Assembly: GCA_031423755.1 (NCBI GenBank)
Contig: JANPGC010000201.1
Coordinates: 1-18,052 of the forward strand
DNA from: JANMEX01 sp031423755
GTDB taxonomy: Bacteria > Pseudomonadota > Alphaproteobacteria > Rhizobiales > Rhizobiaceae
DNA length: 18,052 bases
Direction: 5' to 3'
The number at the start of each line of letters is the position of its first letter. Position 1 is the first letter of the stretch. Positions 5,054 to 13,822 of this stretch are shown in pieces. Made by a program: the position numbers and the translations under genes. The notes beneath the pieces are model-generated. The model was not told the DNA's origin and ran no database searches. It worked only from the letters and a program-made list of their open reading frames with translations.

Positions 5054-7081
5054 CTATTTCTTGGCGATCTTCTTTTTTGCAGACAGCGGCGCAAGCACGA
5101 ACAGGCCGACGCTGTGTGCGGGCATCGCAATCCATGCGCCGTCATGATCAAGCTGCTTTGAAGACGCTGCGCAATGCCACTCGCGGCGCTTGGGGGGGGT
5201 GGGCAGGCGGGTAAGGACGCGGCCCTCACTCCTGTTGATGACAACAACGCAAAGGTCCAAGTCGCCGCCCTTCGCGCCCGGTGCTGCCAGCATCATGCCA
5301 AGGAAATGGTTGCTGGCGTTTTCCCAGTCCGCTCCCTGCATCGGTTCTCCATCAGGCCGGAACCAAAGAACGTCGGCATGGTCCTGCCCGTCCCGCAGCC
5401 TGCCCGACAATAGTGCAGTGGACGCAAGTGCAGGGTGCTTGCTGCGCAACGCCGACAGTTTTGCGGTGAAATCCTCAAGCTCAACATCGCGCTTGGCCCA
5501 GTCGAGCCAAGTGACCTTGTTATCCTGCGCGTAAGCATTGTTGTTGCCATGCTGCGTGCGGCCGAATTCATCTCCGGCGGTGAGCAAAGGCGTGCCGCGC
5601 GAGACGAACAGCAGCATCAGCATCGCCTTGACGTCGGCCAGCCGCGCGGCACGGATACCGGGCGCAGGCGTCTCCCCTTCCGCGCCATGGTTCCACGAGA
5701 AATTCTCGCCGTGGCCGTCATGGTCATTCTCGCCATTGGCCAGATTGTGCTTGCGCTTGTAGGCGGTCACGTCATGCAGTGTAAACCCGTCGTGTGCGGC
5801 AAGGAAATTCACCGACCGGGTCGAATCGGGCCAACGCCCGAAAAGGTCGGCAGACCCCGCAAGACGTGTCGCCAGATCTCCCAGCGTATGCGGATCGCCG
5901 CGCCAGAAGCGGCGGACATCGTCGCGGTAACGGTCATTCCACTCGGTAAACTGCGGCGGAAAATTGCCGAGTTGATAGCCGCCCGGCCCTGTATCCCACG
6001 GTTCGGCAATCATCGCTGCGCCAGACAGCACCGGATCATGCCGCATGGCCTCAAACAGCGGCGCGTGCGGCGAAAATCCCTTCCCGGTGCGGCCAAGCAC
6101 GGTCGCAAGATCAAAGCGGAAGCCGTCTACCCCGCCATGGATCACCAGATGGCGCAGCGCGTGAATGATGAGATCGCGCACCGGCCCTCGGTCAACTGCC
6201 AACGTGTTGCCGGTGCCTGCGTCATTGATCAGAGCGCCCGGCTCATCCTGGTGATGGCGGTAGTAAAGCGCATTGTCGAGGCCGCGGAACGACAGAACTG
6301 GGCCGTAGACATCGCTTTCGCCTGTGTGGTTCATCACGACGTCAAGGATCAGCCCTATCCCCGCCCTGTGCAGCGCATCGGCTGCAGCGCGCAGGTCTGA
6401 AATTCCATTCGGCGCCAGGCGCGGGTCAAGCGCCATCAGCGAAACGGGATTGTAGCCCCATGCGTTGGCAAGGCCGTGCGGGGCAAGGTGCCGCTCGTCA
6501 ATCCAGGCGTTGACTGGCATCAATTCTACCGCCGCCACGCCAAGCCTCTTGAAATGCGCGATGGACGCAGGATGCGCGATGGCCGCCAGCGTGCCGCGCA
6601 AACTTTCGGGGATGTCGGGGTTCAGCTTGGAAAACGCCTTGACCGGCACTTCATAGATCAGCCCCGACTCATGCCATTTCACCGGGCTGTGACGGTTTGA
6701 CTGGGCAAACTGCTGCAGCACCGACTTTGGCGCGAACGCCCGCGTATCGACGCCCTTTGCCGCCAGATCGGGATGCCACTGGAATGGCCGGTCAATCATT
6801 GTCGCATAAGGGTCGACGAGCAGCTTGGACATGTCGAAGCGGTGGCCGGCATGCGGCTCCCACTCGCCATCGGCGCGGTAGCCATATTTCTGTCCCGGCT
6901 TCAGGCCCGCAACATGAGCGGAAAACTGCCCGCCATGCGCCCGCCGCATCTCGATTCGCCCGGTCTCGCTGTTGCCGGTCTCGTCGAACAGGCAAAGCCA
7001 GACCGCGCCCGCGTGATGCGAGACAACAGAAAAGCCGACGCCTGTTGCGTCAAAATGAATGCCGGGATGCACGTGGTTCAT
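5054..7081 (-). CDS. glgX: glycogen debranching enzyme GlgX
   Basis: This 675-residue GH13 isoamylase-type enzyme hydrolyses alpha-1,6 branches, chiefly the short stubs left by glycogen phosphorylase. An N-terminal beta-sandwich (CBM48, residues about 5-100) precedes the TIM barrel. Conserved GH13 regions are DVVMNHTGE (247-255), GVDGFRFDLA with nucleophile D324, MIAEPWD with acid/base E360, and AAHDGF with D431. Length is normal for the family (about 650-710). The C-terminus ends in a lysine-rich tail (SAKKKIAKK), which is not part of the catalytic fold. The ATG at 7081 overlaps the pgm stop by 4 bases (ATGA), so translation is probably coupled. It is the last gene of the glgB-C-A-pgm-X run. 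Confidence 0.95.
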   Translation of the reverse strand: MNHVHPGIHFDATGVGFSVVSHHAGAVWLCLFDETGNSETGRIEMRRAHGGQFSAHVAGLKPGQKYGYRADGEWEPHAGHRFDMSKLLVDPYATMIDRPFQWHPDLAAKGVDTRAFAPKSVLQQFAQSNRHSPVKWHESGLIYEVPVKAFSKLNPDIPESLRGTLAAIAHPASIAHFKRLGVAAVELMPVNAWIDERHLAPHGLANAWGYNPVSLMALDPRLAPNGISDLRAAADALHRAGIGLILDVVMNHTGESDVYGPVLSFRGLDNALYYRHHQDEPGALINDAGTGNTLAVDRGPVRDLIIHALRHLVIHGGVDGFRFDLATVLGRTGKGFSPHAPLFEAMRHDPVLSGAAMIAEPWDTGPGGYQLGNFPPQFTEWNDRYRDDVRRFWRGDPHTLGDLATRLAGSADLFGRWPDSTRSVNFLAAHDGFTLHDVTAYKRKHNLANGENDHDGHGENFSWNHGAEGETPAPGIRAARLADVKAMLMLLFVSRGTPLLTAGDEFGRTQHGNNNAYAQDNKVTWLDWAKRDVELEDFTAKLSALRSKHPALASTALLSGRLRDGQDHADVLWFRPDGEPMQGADWENASNHFLGMMLAAPGAKGGDLDLCVVVINRSEGRVLTRLPTPPKRREWHCAASSKQLDHDGAWIAMPAHSVGLFVLAPLSAKKKIAKK

Positions 7082-8706
7082 GTGATGACAGACGGTTCTC
7101 CGCGTCCGGTCTTGGCACGGATTGCAGCGATAGTATCCGCCGCCGTGATCAGATCGGCAAGTGCTGTCTGTGTTTCAATGTTGTGCTTTGATGCGTCCGG
7201 CTCATAACGCTCAATGTAGACACGCAGCGTCGCCCCGGATGTTCCGGTGCCGGAAAGACGGTAAACCACACGCGAGCCGCCTTCAAACAGGATGCGTATG
7301 CCCTGATTGGCGCTCACAGAGCCATCGACTGGGTCGAGATAAGAGAAATCATCCGCCTTCCCGACGGTCAGATTGCCGAACTTTTTGCCCGGCAGTGTGG
7401 CCATTGCGGCACGCAAATCCGCCATCAAGCCGTTGGCGCGGTCGCTCTCGACCTCTTCATAGTCATGTCGAGAGTAATAATTGCGGCCATACTCCGCCCA
7501 ATGCTTTTCGACGATGGCCTTCATGCTCTCACCGCGCACGGCAAGGATGTTCAGCCACAAGAGCACCGCCCAGAGGCCGTCTTTCTCGCGCACATGGTCA
7601 GAGCCGGTGCCAGCGCTTTCCTCGCCGCAGATCGTCACCTTGCCTGCGTCAAGGAGGTTGCCGAAGAACTTCCAGCCTGTCGGCGTTTCATACATGCCGA
7701 TACCAAGCTTGGCCGCTACACGGTCCGCCGCGCCGGATGTCGGCATGGAGCGGGCAATTCCGGCAAGGCAGCGGCTGTAGCCGGGGGCAAGATGCGCATT
7801 GGCCGCCAGCATCGCCACCGAATCGGACGGCGTTACAAAGATATGCTTGCCGATGATCAGATTGCGGTCGCCATCGCCGTCGGAAGCCGCGCCGAAATCC
7901 GGCGCATCCTTGCTCATCATTAGCTCATAAAGCTCATGCGCGTGGACAAGGTTCGGGTCCGGATGGTGGCCGCCAAAGTCAGGCAGCGGGATGAAATTGA
8001 CCACCGAGCCTTCCGCAGCGCCAAGACGGCGCTCGAGAATTTCCTTGGCATAGGGCCCGGTTACTGCGCTCATCGCATCAAATCTAAGCGTCAGGCCGGC
8101 TTTGATCTTGGCGCGGATGAGGTCGAAATCGAACAGCGTCTCCATCAGTTCGGCATAGTCAGCGACCGGATCGATCACTTCAACCGCCATGCCCGCTACG
8201 TCGAAGGTGCCAACCTCGTCGAGATCAATGTCGGTGGAGTTCATCGTCAAATACTGGTCAATAACCTTGGTGCGGGCAAAGATTGCGTCAGTGATTTTCT
8301 CAGGCGCGGGTCCGCCATTGCCGGTGTTGTATTTGATGCCGAAGTCTTCCGTAGGCCCGCCCGGATTGTGGCTGGCTGACAGGATCAGTCCACCGAACGC
8401 CTTGTATTTGCGAATGACATTGGACGCCGCAGGCGTCGACAGGATGCCGCCCTGTCCGGTCATCACCATGCCAAACCCGTTGGCTGCCGCCATGCGGATG
8501 GCGATCTGGATAACTTCGCGGTTGTAGTAGCGTCCATCGCCGCCAATTACCAGAATCTTGCCCTTGAAGCCCTCGAGGCTGTCAAACACCGACTGGATAA
8601 AATTCTCGACATAGTTCTTCTGCTGGAAATGTGGAACTTTCTTGCGCAGGCCAGAGGTGCCGGGCTTCTGGTCGGTATAGGGCGTGGTGGCGACGGAGAC
8701 GATCAT
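7078..8706 (-). CDS. pgm: phosphoglucomutase, alpha-D-glucose-specific
   Basis: This 542-residue enzyme interconverts glucose-6-phosphate and glucose-1-phosphate, feeding GlgC and receiving the product of GlgP. The phosphoserine loop SASHNPGG places the phosphorylated Ser at S112. The magnesium loop is D276-G-D278-G-D280-R, and the sugar-binding loop is GEES (361-364). Length and motifs match the PgmA/ExoC type of rhizobia. In Agrobacterium this gene sits in the glg operon and is also needed for surface glucans and exopolysaccharide, and a separate pgm transcript has been reported there. The ATG at 8706 overlaps the glgA stop by 4 bases (ATGA), with AAGAGCAAATCCCG upstream giving only a weak ribosome site, consistent with coupling. 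An open frame extends further upstream inside glgA and is not believable. Confidence 0.96.
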   Translation of the reverse strand: MIVSVATTPYTDQKPGTSGLRKKVPHFQQKNYVENFIQSVFDSLEGFKGKILVIGGDGRYYNREVIQIAIRMAAANGFGMVMTGQGGILSTPAASNVIRKYKAFGGLILSASHNPGGPTEDFGIKYNTGNGGPAPEKITDAIFARTKVIDQYLTMNSTDIDLDEVGTFDVAGMAVEVIDPVADYAELMETLFDFDLIRAKIKAGLTLRFDAMSAVTGPYAKEILERRLGAAEGSVVNFIPLPDFGGHHPDPNLVHAHELYELMMSKDAPDFGAASDGDGDRNLIIGKHIFVTPSDSVAMLAANAHLAPGYSRCLAGIARSMPTSGAADRVAAKLGIGMYETPTGWKFFGNLLDAGKVTICGEESAGTGSDHVREKDGLWAVLLWLNILAVRGESMKAIVEKHWAEYGRNYYSRHDYEEVESDRANGLMADLRAAMATLPGKKFGNLTVGKADDFSYLDPVDGSVSANQGIRILFEGGSRVVYRLSGTGTSGATLRVYIERYEPDASKHNIETQTALADLITAADTIAAIRAKTGRGEPSVIT

Positions 8707-10163
8707 CGGGATTTGCTCTTCAACAGGTTTTGGTAAAGGCGTGCATAGGCTTTGGCGCTGCGCTCCCACGACACGTCGCACTTCATGCCGCTCTGCTGCA
8801 TGGCGCTCCACGTGGCGCGGTCTTCCCACAGCGCGAATGTGCGGCCAATCACGTCATTGAGCGAACCCGTATCGACAGGCGCGAACTGCAGGCCAGTGGC
8901 AACGCCAAGCGACAGCGCGGCGTCATTGGCGTCGATCACCGTGTCAGCAAGGCCGCCCGTGCGGGCGACGACCGGAATGCAGCCATAGCGCACGGCATAA
9001 AGCTGCGTCAGCCCGCACGGCTCGAAGCGCGACGGAATGAGAATGGCATCGCCGCCTGCCTGCATCAGGTGTGACAGCGCCTCATCATAGCCGATGACGA
9101 CGCCAACCTTGCCCTTGTGCCGGTTGGCGGCGGCGTGGAGCTGACCTTCAATCGCAGCATCGCCCGAGCCAAGCACGGCAAGTGATCCACCCATCGACAC
9201 GATTGTGTCGGCAGCGGCAGCGAGGAGGTCGAGGCCCTTTTGCCAGGTCAGGCGGCTGATGACGATGAACAGGGGACCCTTCGATGCAGTCAAGCCAAAC
9301 CGTTCATTGAGCGCAACGCGGTTCGCATCACGGTCCTTGATCGTTTTTGCGGTGAAATTCTTGGCGATGTCCTTGTCCGTCTCCGGATCCCAGACATCAA
9401 CGTCAATGCCATTGACGATGCCGTGCACGCTGGATGACCGTGCGTTGAGCAGCCCGTCCAACCCCATGCCGAATTCAGCGGTGCGTATTTCGCGGGCATA
9501 GGTCGGGCTGACCGTGGTCACCGCCCAAGCGGACTGAAGTCCCGATTTCAAAAAGCCGACGCCGCCGTAATATTCCACGCCTTCAACGCCATAGGCATAG
9601 TAGGGGAAGCCAAGCGCCGGAAAGATATCCGCGCCATAGCGGCCCTGGAACGCCAAATTGTGCACGGTTATGACTGACGGCGTCGCGTGCGCCGCGCCGA
9701 ACTTCATGTAAGCGGGAACCAGCCCTGCCTGCCAGTCATGGGCATGGACAATATCCGGCGTCCAGCCATCGATGGCCCCTTCGGCAATGCGTGCGGCAAT
9801 CATCGACAGCGCGCCAAAACGCATCCAGTTGTCCGGCCAGTCCTTGCCGGACGCATCGCCATAGATGCCGCCATCGCGGATATAGAGGTGTGGCGCGTCA
9901 ATGACGTAAAGCTCCAGCCCGCCCGCTGTTCCGGAAAGAACCGTGACTTCTCCGCCATGCAGCGACGAGAATTTCAACACCGCTTTTGCGTCATTCAGCG
10001 CTGTCATGACCTTCGGATAACCGGGCATAAGCGTGCGCATCTCAACGCCGTTTGACGCGAGTGCTCCGGGAAGCGCGCCTGCCACATCAGCCAACCCGCC
10101 GGTTTTCACCAGCGGGTAGACCTCAGAGGCAACGGACAGAACCTTGATTGCAGCCTTCGCCAA
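8703..10163 (-). CDS. glgA: glycogen synthase (ADP-glucose), TTG start
   Basis: This 486-residue GT5 glycosyltransferase transfers glucose from ADP-glucose to the non-reducing end of a growing alpha-1,4-glucan. The nucleotide-sugar motif KTGGLADV is at K20-T21-G22-G23. The C-terminal domain carries SRLTWQKG (304-311), the retaining-GT4/5 glutamate E382 in SRFEPCGLTQ, and RTGGLADT (402-409). Length is normal. No in-frame ATG or GTG fits the N-terminus: the frame is closed by a stop about 24 bases upstream, and the next Met is residue 42, after the essential KTGGL. The start is therefore TTG at 10163-10161, 4 bases past the glgC stop, with GGGG about 7 bases upstream. A TTG start may keep synthase levels low or couple it to glgC. 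Confidence 0.94.
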   Translation of the reverse strand: MAKAAIKVLSVASEVYPLVKTGGLADVAGALPGALASNGVEMRTLMPGYPKVMTALNDAKAVLKFSSLHGGEVTVLSGTAGGLELYVIDAPHLYIRDGGIYGDASGKDWPDNWMRFGALSMIAARIAEGAIDGWTPDIVHAHDWQAGLVPAYMKFGAAHATPSVITVHNLAFQGRYGADIFPALGFPYYAYGVEGVEYYGGVGFLKSGLQSAWAVTTVSPTYAREIRTAEFGMGLDGLLNARSSSVHGIVNGIDVDVWDPETDKDIAKNFTAKTIKDRDANRVALNERFGLTASKGPLFIVISRLTWQKGLDLLAAAADTIVSMGGSLAVLGSGDAAIEGQLHAAANRHKGKVGVVIGYDEALSHLMQAGGDAILIPSRFEPCGLTQLYAVRYGCIPVVARTGGLADTVIDANDAALSLGVATGLQFAPVDTGSLNDVIGRTFALWEDRATWSAMQQSGMKCDVSWERSAKAYARLYQNLLKSKSR

Positions 10164-10167
10164 TGTG

Positions 10168-11427
10168 CTACCCCAGACGGTCGATCATCGGTTGCGTGAT
10201 GAGGCATACACCCTTGTCTGTGCGGCGGAAACGGCGCGCATCCTCTTCCGGATCCTCGCCGACGACGAGGCCTTCGGGAATGACCACGCCGCGGTCGATC
10301 ACCACCTTTTTCAGCTGCGCATTGCGGCTGATGACGACTTCCGGCAGCACCACGGCCTCTTCCAGCGACGAGAAGGAGTTGGCCCGCACGCCTGTGAACA
10401 ACAGGCTGCGCCGCAACGCCGCGCCTGAGACGATGCAGTCGCCTGAAACGAGCGATGAAATCGCCGAACCGCGGCGGCCATCCTCGTCATGCACAAACTT
10501 TGCCGGCGGTTTGATCTCCGCATAGGTCCAGATCGGCCATTCCTTGTCGTATAGGTCGAGTTCCGGTGTGATGTCGGTCAAATCGATATTGGCTTCCCAG
10601 TAGGCGTCCACCGTGCCCACATCGCGCCAGTAGGCAACAGACTCTTGCGACGAACGGATGCAGGATTTGGTGAAGCGATGGGCAACTGCTTTGCCATGCT
10701 CGACGATGTAGGGGATGATGTCCTTGCCGAAATCGCGGGCCGAATTGGGATCGTTTGCATCTCGCTTCAGTTCCTCAATCAGGAATTTTGTGCGGAACAC
10801 ATAAATGCCCATGGAGGCCAGTGCCATGTCGGGCTGGCCCGGAATCGCGGGCGGATCTTTCGGCTTTTCGACGAAGGCGACGATCTGGTCCTTCTCGTCC
10901 ACATGCATGACACCGAACCCGACGGCTTCCATGCGCGGCACTTCAAGGCAGCCGATGGTCACATCGGCATTTTGGTCCACATGCTGGCGCAGCATCAGCT
11001 CATAGTCCATCTTGTAGATGTGATCGCCCGCCAGAATGATGATGTATTCCGGGCCATAGCTCTCGATGATGTCGATATTCTGGAACACCGCGTCAGCGGT
11101 GCCTGCATACCACTGGTCTTCCGAAACGCGCTGGGAAGCCGGCAGAATGTCGAAACTCTCGTTTCGTTCCGGCCGCAGGAAGTTCCAGCCGCGCTGCAGA
11201 TGGCGGATCAGCGAGTGCGCCTTGTACTGCGTTGCCACGCCCATGCGGCGGATACCCGAGTTGAGCGCGTTGGACAGCGCAAAATCAATGATCCGGCTCT
11301 TGCCGCCGAAATAGACGGCCGGCTTGGCGCGGTAGTCTGTCAACTCCATCAGGCGCGAGCCGCGGCCTCCGGCCAGCACATAGGCCATCGCATCACGGGC
11401 CAGCGGCTGTGTGTATTTGTTCAGCAT
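10168..11427 (-). CDS. glgC: glucose-1-phosphate adenylyltransferase
   Basis: This 419-residue ADP-glucose pyrophosphorylase makes ADP-glucose from ATP and glucose-1-phosphate, the regulated step of bacterial glycogen synthesis. The nucleotide loop AGGRGSRL is at 19-26 and AKPAVYFGGK at 34-43. The catalytic Asp is D135 (LAGDHIYKMD), and the glucose-1-P lysine is in FVEKPKDPP (K188). A C-terminal left-handed beta helix occupies about 290-419. The sequence is of the rhizobial/Agrobacterium type, which is activated by fructose-6-phosphate and pyruvate; that allostery is inferred from the family. The ATG at 11427 has GGGAGGAG about 8 bases upstream. It lies 23 bases after glgB and 4 before glgA. 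Confidence 0.97.
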   Translation of the reverse strand: MLNKYTQPLARDAMAYVLAGGRGSRLMELTDYRAKPAVYFGGKSRIIDFALSNALNSGIRRMGVATQYKAHSLIRHLQRGWNFLRPERNESFDILPASQRVSEDQWYAGTADAVFQNIDIIESYGPEYIIILAGDHIYKMDYELMLRQHVDQNADVTIGCLEVPRMEAVGFGVMHVDEKDQIVAFVEKPKDPPAIPGQPDMALASMGIYVFRTKFLIEELKRDANDPNSARDFGKDIIPYIVEHGKAVAHRFTKSCIRSSQESVAYWRDVGTVDAYWEANIDLTDITPELDLYDKEWPIWTYAEIKPPAKFVHDEDGRRGSAISSLVSGDCIVSGAALRRSLLFTGVRANSFSSLEEAVVLPEVVISRNAQLKKVVIDRGVVIPEGLVVGEDPEEDARRFRRTDKGVCLITQPMIDRLG

Positions 11428-11450
11428 GCGCGGTCTCCTCCCAAAGTCCG

Positions 11451-13682
11451 TCAGATTTCAAATTCGAATATCATTGTTGCCAGCGGGGGCAAGTTGACAA
11501 GGGCAGCAGCAGGCTGTCCGTCATGGCCCGGCTGGTCGGCGATAATCACGCCTGCATTGCCTTTGCCAGAGCCGCCGTAAATCGTCGCATCGGTGTTGAT
11601 AACCTCGCGCCAGCGGCCCTTGGCTGGCAGTGGCAGGCTGTAGCCCTCGCGCACGACGGGTGTGAAATTGCAGACAACCGCCACCGGCTTTTCTCCCGGG
11701 GCAAACCGTGCCCACGCAAAGACCGAGTTCTCGCGGTCGTTGACCACAAGCCAGCCAAATCCTTCCGGCTCGCAATCTCGGCTGTGCAGCGCCGGCAGAT
11801 CGCGGTAGGCGCGGTTGAGGTCGCGCAACAGGTTCTGAACGCCTTTGTGCGGGGCGTGATCCAACTCATGCCAGTCCAGTGAACGCGCTTCCGACCACTC
11901 GCCGCGCTGTGCAAACTCTTGGCCCATAAACAGCAGCTTCTTGCCGGGATAGCCCCACATGAAGCCGTAGTAGGACCGCAGGTTGGCAAACTTCTGCCAG
12001 TCATCGCCCGCCATTTTGGTCAAAAGCGAGCCTTTGCCATGCACCACTTCATCGTGGCTTATTGGCAGCACGAAATTCTCCGAGAACGCATAGAGCAGCC
12101 CGAAGGTGATCTCGTCATGATGGTGTCGGCGGTGGATAGGCTGACGCGCGAAATATTCGAGCGTGTCGTGCATGAAACCCATGTTCCACTTGAAGCCAAA
12201 GCCAAGCCCGCCCGCATAAACCGGCTGTGAAACCTTTGGCCAAGCCGTTGATTCTTCTGCAATCATCGTGAAGCCTGGTCGTGCTGCATAGCCGGCCTTG
12301 TTGGCCTCCTGCAGGAAAGATACGGCCTCAAGGTTTTCGCGCCCGCCATGCTCGTTCGGCACCCATTCGCCAGCCTTGCGCGAATAGTCGAGATAAAGCA
12401 TCGAGGCCACGGCATCCACACGCAGACCATCGACATGGTACTTTTCAGCCCAGAAGACCGCGTTGTTGACAAGGAACGACTTCACTTCCTTGCGGCCGAA
12501 ATTGTAGATCGCCGTGTTCCAGTCAGGATGGAATCCCTGACGCGGATCCTGATGCTCATAGAGCGCTGTGCCGTCAAAATTGGCCAGACCGTGCGAATCT
12601 GTCGGGAAATGCGCCGGAACCCAGTCCAGAATGATCCCGATGCCAACCTTGTGCGCGCCGTCGACGAAACGGGCAAAGGCCTCCGGGTCGCCAAATCGCG
12701 CCGATGGAGCATAAAGGCCCGTCGTCTGGTAGCCCCATGAAGGATCGTACGGATGCTCGGAAATCGGCAGAAACTCGATGTGGGTAAATCCCATATCGAC
12801 GACATAAGGGATAAGATCAGCTGCCATCTCGTCGAATGACAGAAACGAGCCATCCGGCTTCTGCTTCCAGGAGCCCGCATGGACCTCATAGATCGACATC
12901 GGCTGACGACGGGCGTCAATGCTGCCCCAATGTTTGGAGTGCGCCTCGTCGTGCCACTCGTGGTTCAACGGACGGGCGACGACAGAAGCGGTATTCGGGC
13001 GCAATTCGGATTGGAAAGCGAACGGATCCGCCTTCAGCGGCAGCACCACGCCGTTCGAGCCGAGAATTTCATACTTGTAAGGCTCGCCTGCATGGACGCC
13101 GGGAATGAAGATTTCCCAAATTCCGGTGTCAGTCCGGCAGCGCATGACATGACGCCTGCCATCCCAGCTGTTGAACGATCCGACAACAGACACACGCCGT
13201 GCGTTTGGCGCCCAGACGGCAAAATGCACGCCGTCCGCGCCGTCATGGTTCATCAAATGAGCGCCCAGCTTGTCAAACAAACGCAGGTGCGAGCCTTCAG
13301 CTATGTAGTAATCATCCATCGGGCCAAGCACCGGACCGAAGGAATAGGGATCGGCGAACGTCCAGTCGCCATGCGAGGCGCGCGCTTGATAACGCACCGG
13401 CTGATGCGCCTTGATGGCAAGTTCGCCTTCAAATATGCCAGCATCATGGATGCGATTGAGTGTGCCGAGCGGCGCGCCCGCCAGGGTGAAAGCTTCAAGC
13501 GAGTCCGCACCGGGCGCAAACACGCGCCCCAGCCAGCCCTTGCCGGCCTTGTGAATGCCGAGAATGGAAAACGGGTCGGAGTGGCGACCTTCAGCGATAG
13601 CCTGAAGCGCATCGCGCAATTGGCCAGCCTTCTTTTCAGCGGCCGTAAGCTCTTTCGATGGAGTTTTGGTCTTGCCTGCCAT
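11451..13682 (-). CDS. glgB: 1,4-alpha-glucan branching enzyme
   Basis: This 743-residue GH13 enzyme cuts alpha-1,4 chains and rejoins them as alpha-1,6 branches. Two N-terminal beta-sandwich modules (the second a CBM48 near 145-245) precede the barrel. The nucleophile is about D423 (GLRVDAVASML). The acid/base Glu is about 476 (MIAEEST). The transition-state Asp is about 544 (ISHDEVVHGKGSL). Length matches the E. coli-like long form (about 730). I chose ATG at 13682 because GGGAGGGG lies 8 bases upstream; the TTG at 13700 lies before that ribosome site. It opens the glgB-C-A-pgm-X run and has its own promoter-like region and a LacI-type palindrome. Confidence 0.96.
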   Translation of the reverse strand: MAGKTKTPSKELTAAEKKAGQLRDALQAIAEGRHSDPFSILGIHKAGKGWLGRVFAPGADSLEAFTLAGAPLGTLNRIHDAGIFEGELAIKAHQPVRYQARASHGDWTFADPYSFGPVLGPMDDYYIAEGSHLRLFDKLGAHLMNHDGADGVHFAVWAPNARRVSVVGSFNSWDGRRHVMRCRTDTGIWEIFIPGVHAGEPYKYEILGSNGVVLPLKADPFAFQSELRPNTASVVARPLNHEWHDEAHSKHWGSIDARRQPMSIYEVHAGSWKQKPDGSFLSFDEMAADLIPYVVDMGFTHIEFLPISEHPYDPSWGYQTTGLYAPSARFGDPEAFARFVDGAHKVGIGIILDWVPAHFPTDSHGLANFDGTALYEHQDPRQGFHPDWNTAIYNFGRKEVKSFLVNNAVFWAEKYHVDGLRVDAVASMLYLDYSRKAGEWVPNEHGGRENLEAVSFLQEANKAGYAARPGFTMIAEESTAWPKVSQPVYAGGLGFGFKWNMGFMHDTLEYFARQPIHRRHHHDEITFGLLYAFSENFVLPISHDEVVHGKGSLLTKMAGDDWQKFANLRSYYGFMWGYPGKKLLFMGQEFAQRGEWSEARSLDWHELDHAPHKGVQNLLRDLNRAYRDLPALHSRDCEPEGFGWLVVNDRENSVFAWARFAPGEKPVAVVCNFTPVVREGYSLPLPAKGRWREVINTDATIYGGSGKGNAGVIIADQPGHDGQPAAALVNLPPLATMIFEFEI

Positions 13683-13705
13683 TGCCGCATCCCCTCCCAA
13701 GGATG

Positions 13706-13735
13706 AACCTAGCGCTGAATTGAAAGCGGTTACAA
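13706..13735 (-). promoter_or_regulatory. candidate glgB promoter with overlapping LacI-type operator
   Basis: On the minus strand TTGTAA (13735-13730), an 18-base spacer and TAGGTT (13711-13706) form a possible promoter. Transcription would start near 13699, leaving a short leader of about 17 bases before the glgB ATG, with the ribosome site almost at its 5' end. The 16-base palindrome TTGTAACCGCTTTCAA (13735-13720) overlaps the -35; 12 of 16 positions match its own reverse complement and its centre is CG. Binding there would block polymerase. The -10 is weak, so the operator is the better supported half. Confidence 0.4.
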
Positions 13736-13822
13736 GTCCTATTTCCGATTGTTTTTCCCGACAAGTTCGCCGCCTCTGCGAAAAGGCTTGCTTGTCCGGA
13801 ATTCAGGATTGCCAGCCGCGCC

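Noticed and set aside
5435..6400. 321-codon open frame on the plus strand opposite glgX
   Set aside because: It is antisense to the GH13 catalytic domain and has no recognisable domain.
10645..11580. 311-codon plus-strand frame opposite glgC and the glgB 3' end
   Set aside because: It crosses the boundary of two well-supported minus-strand genes and resembles no family.
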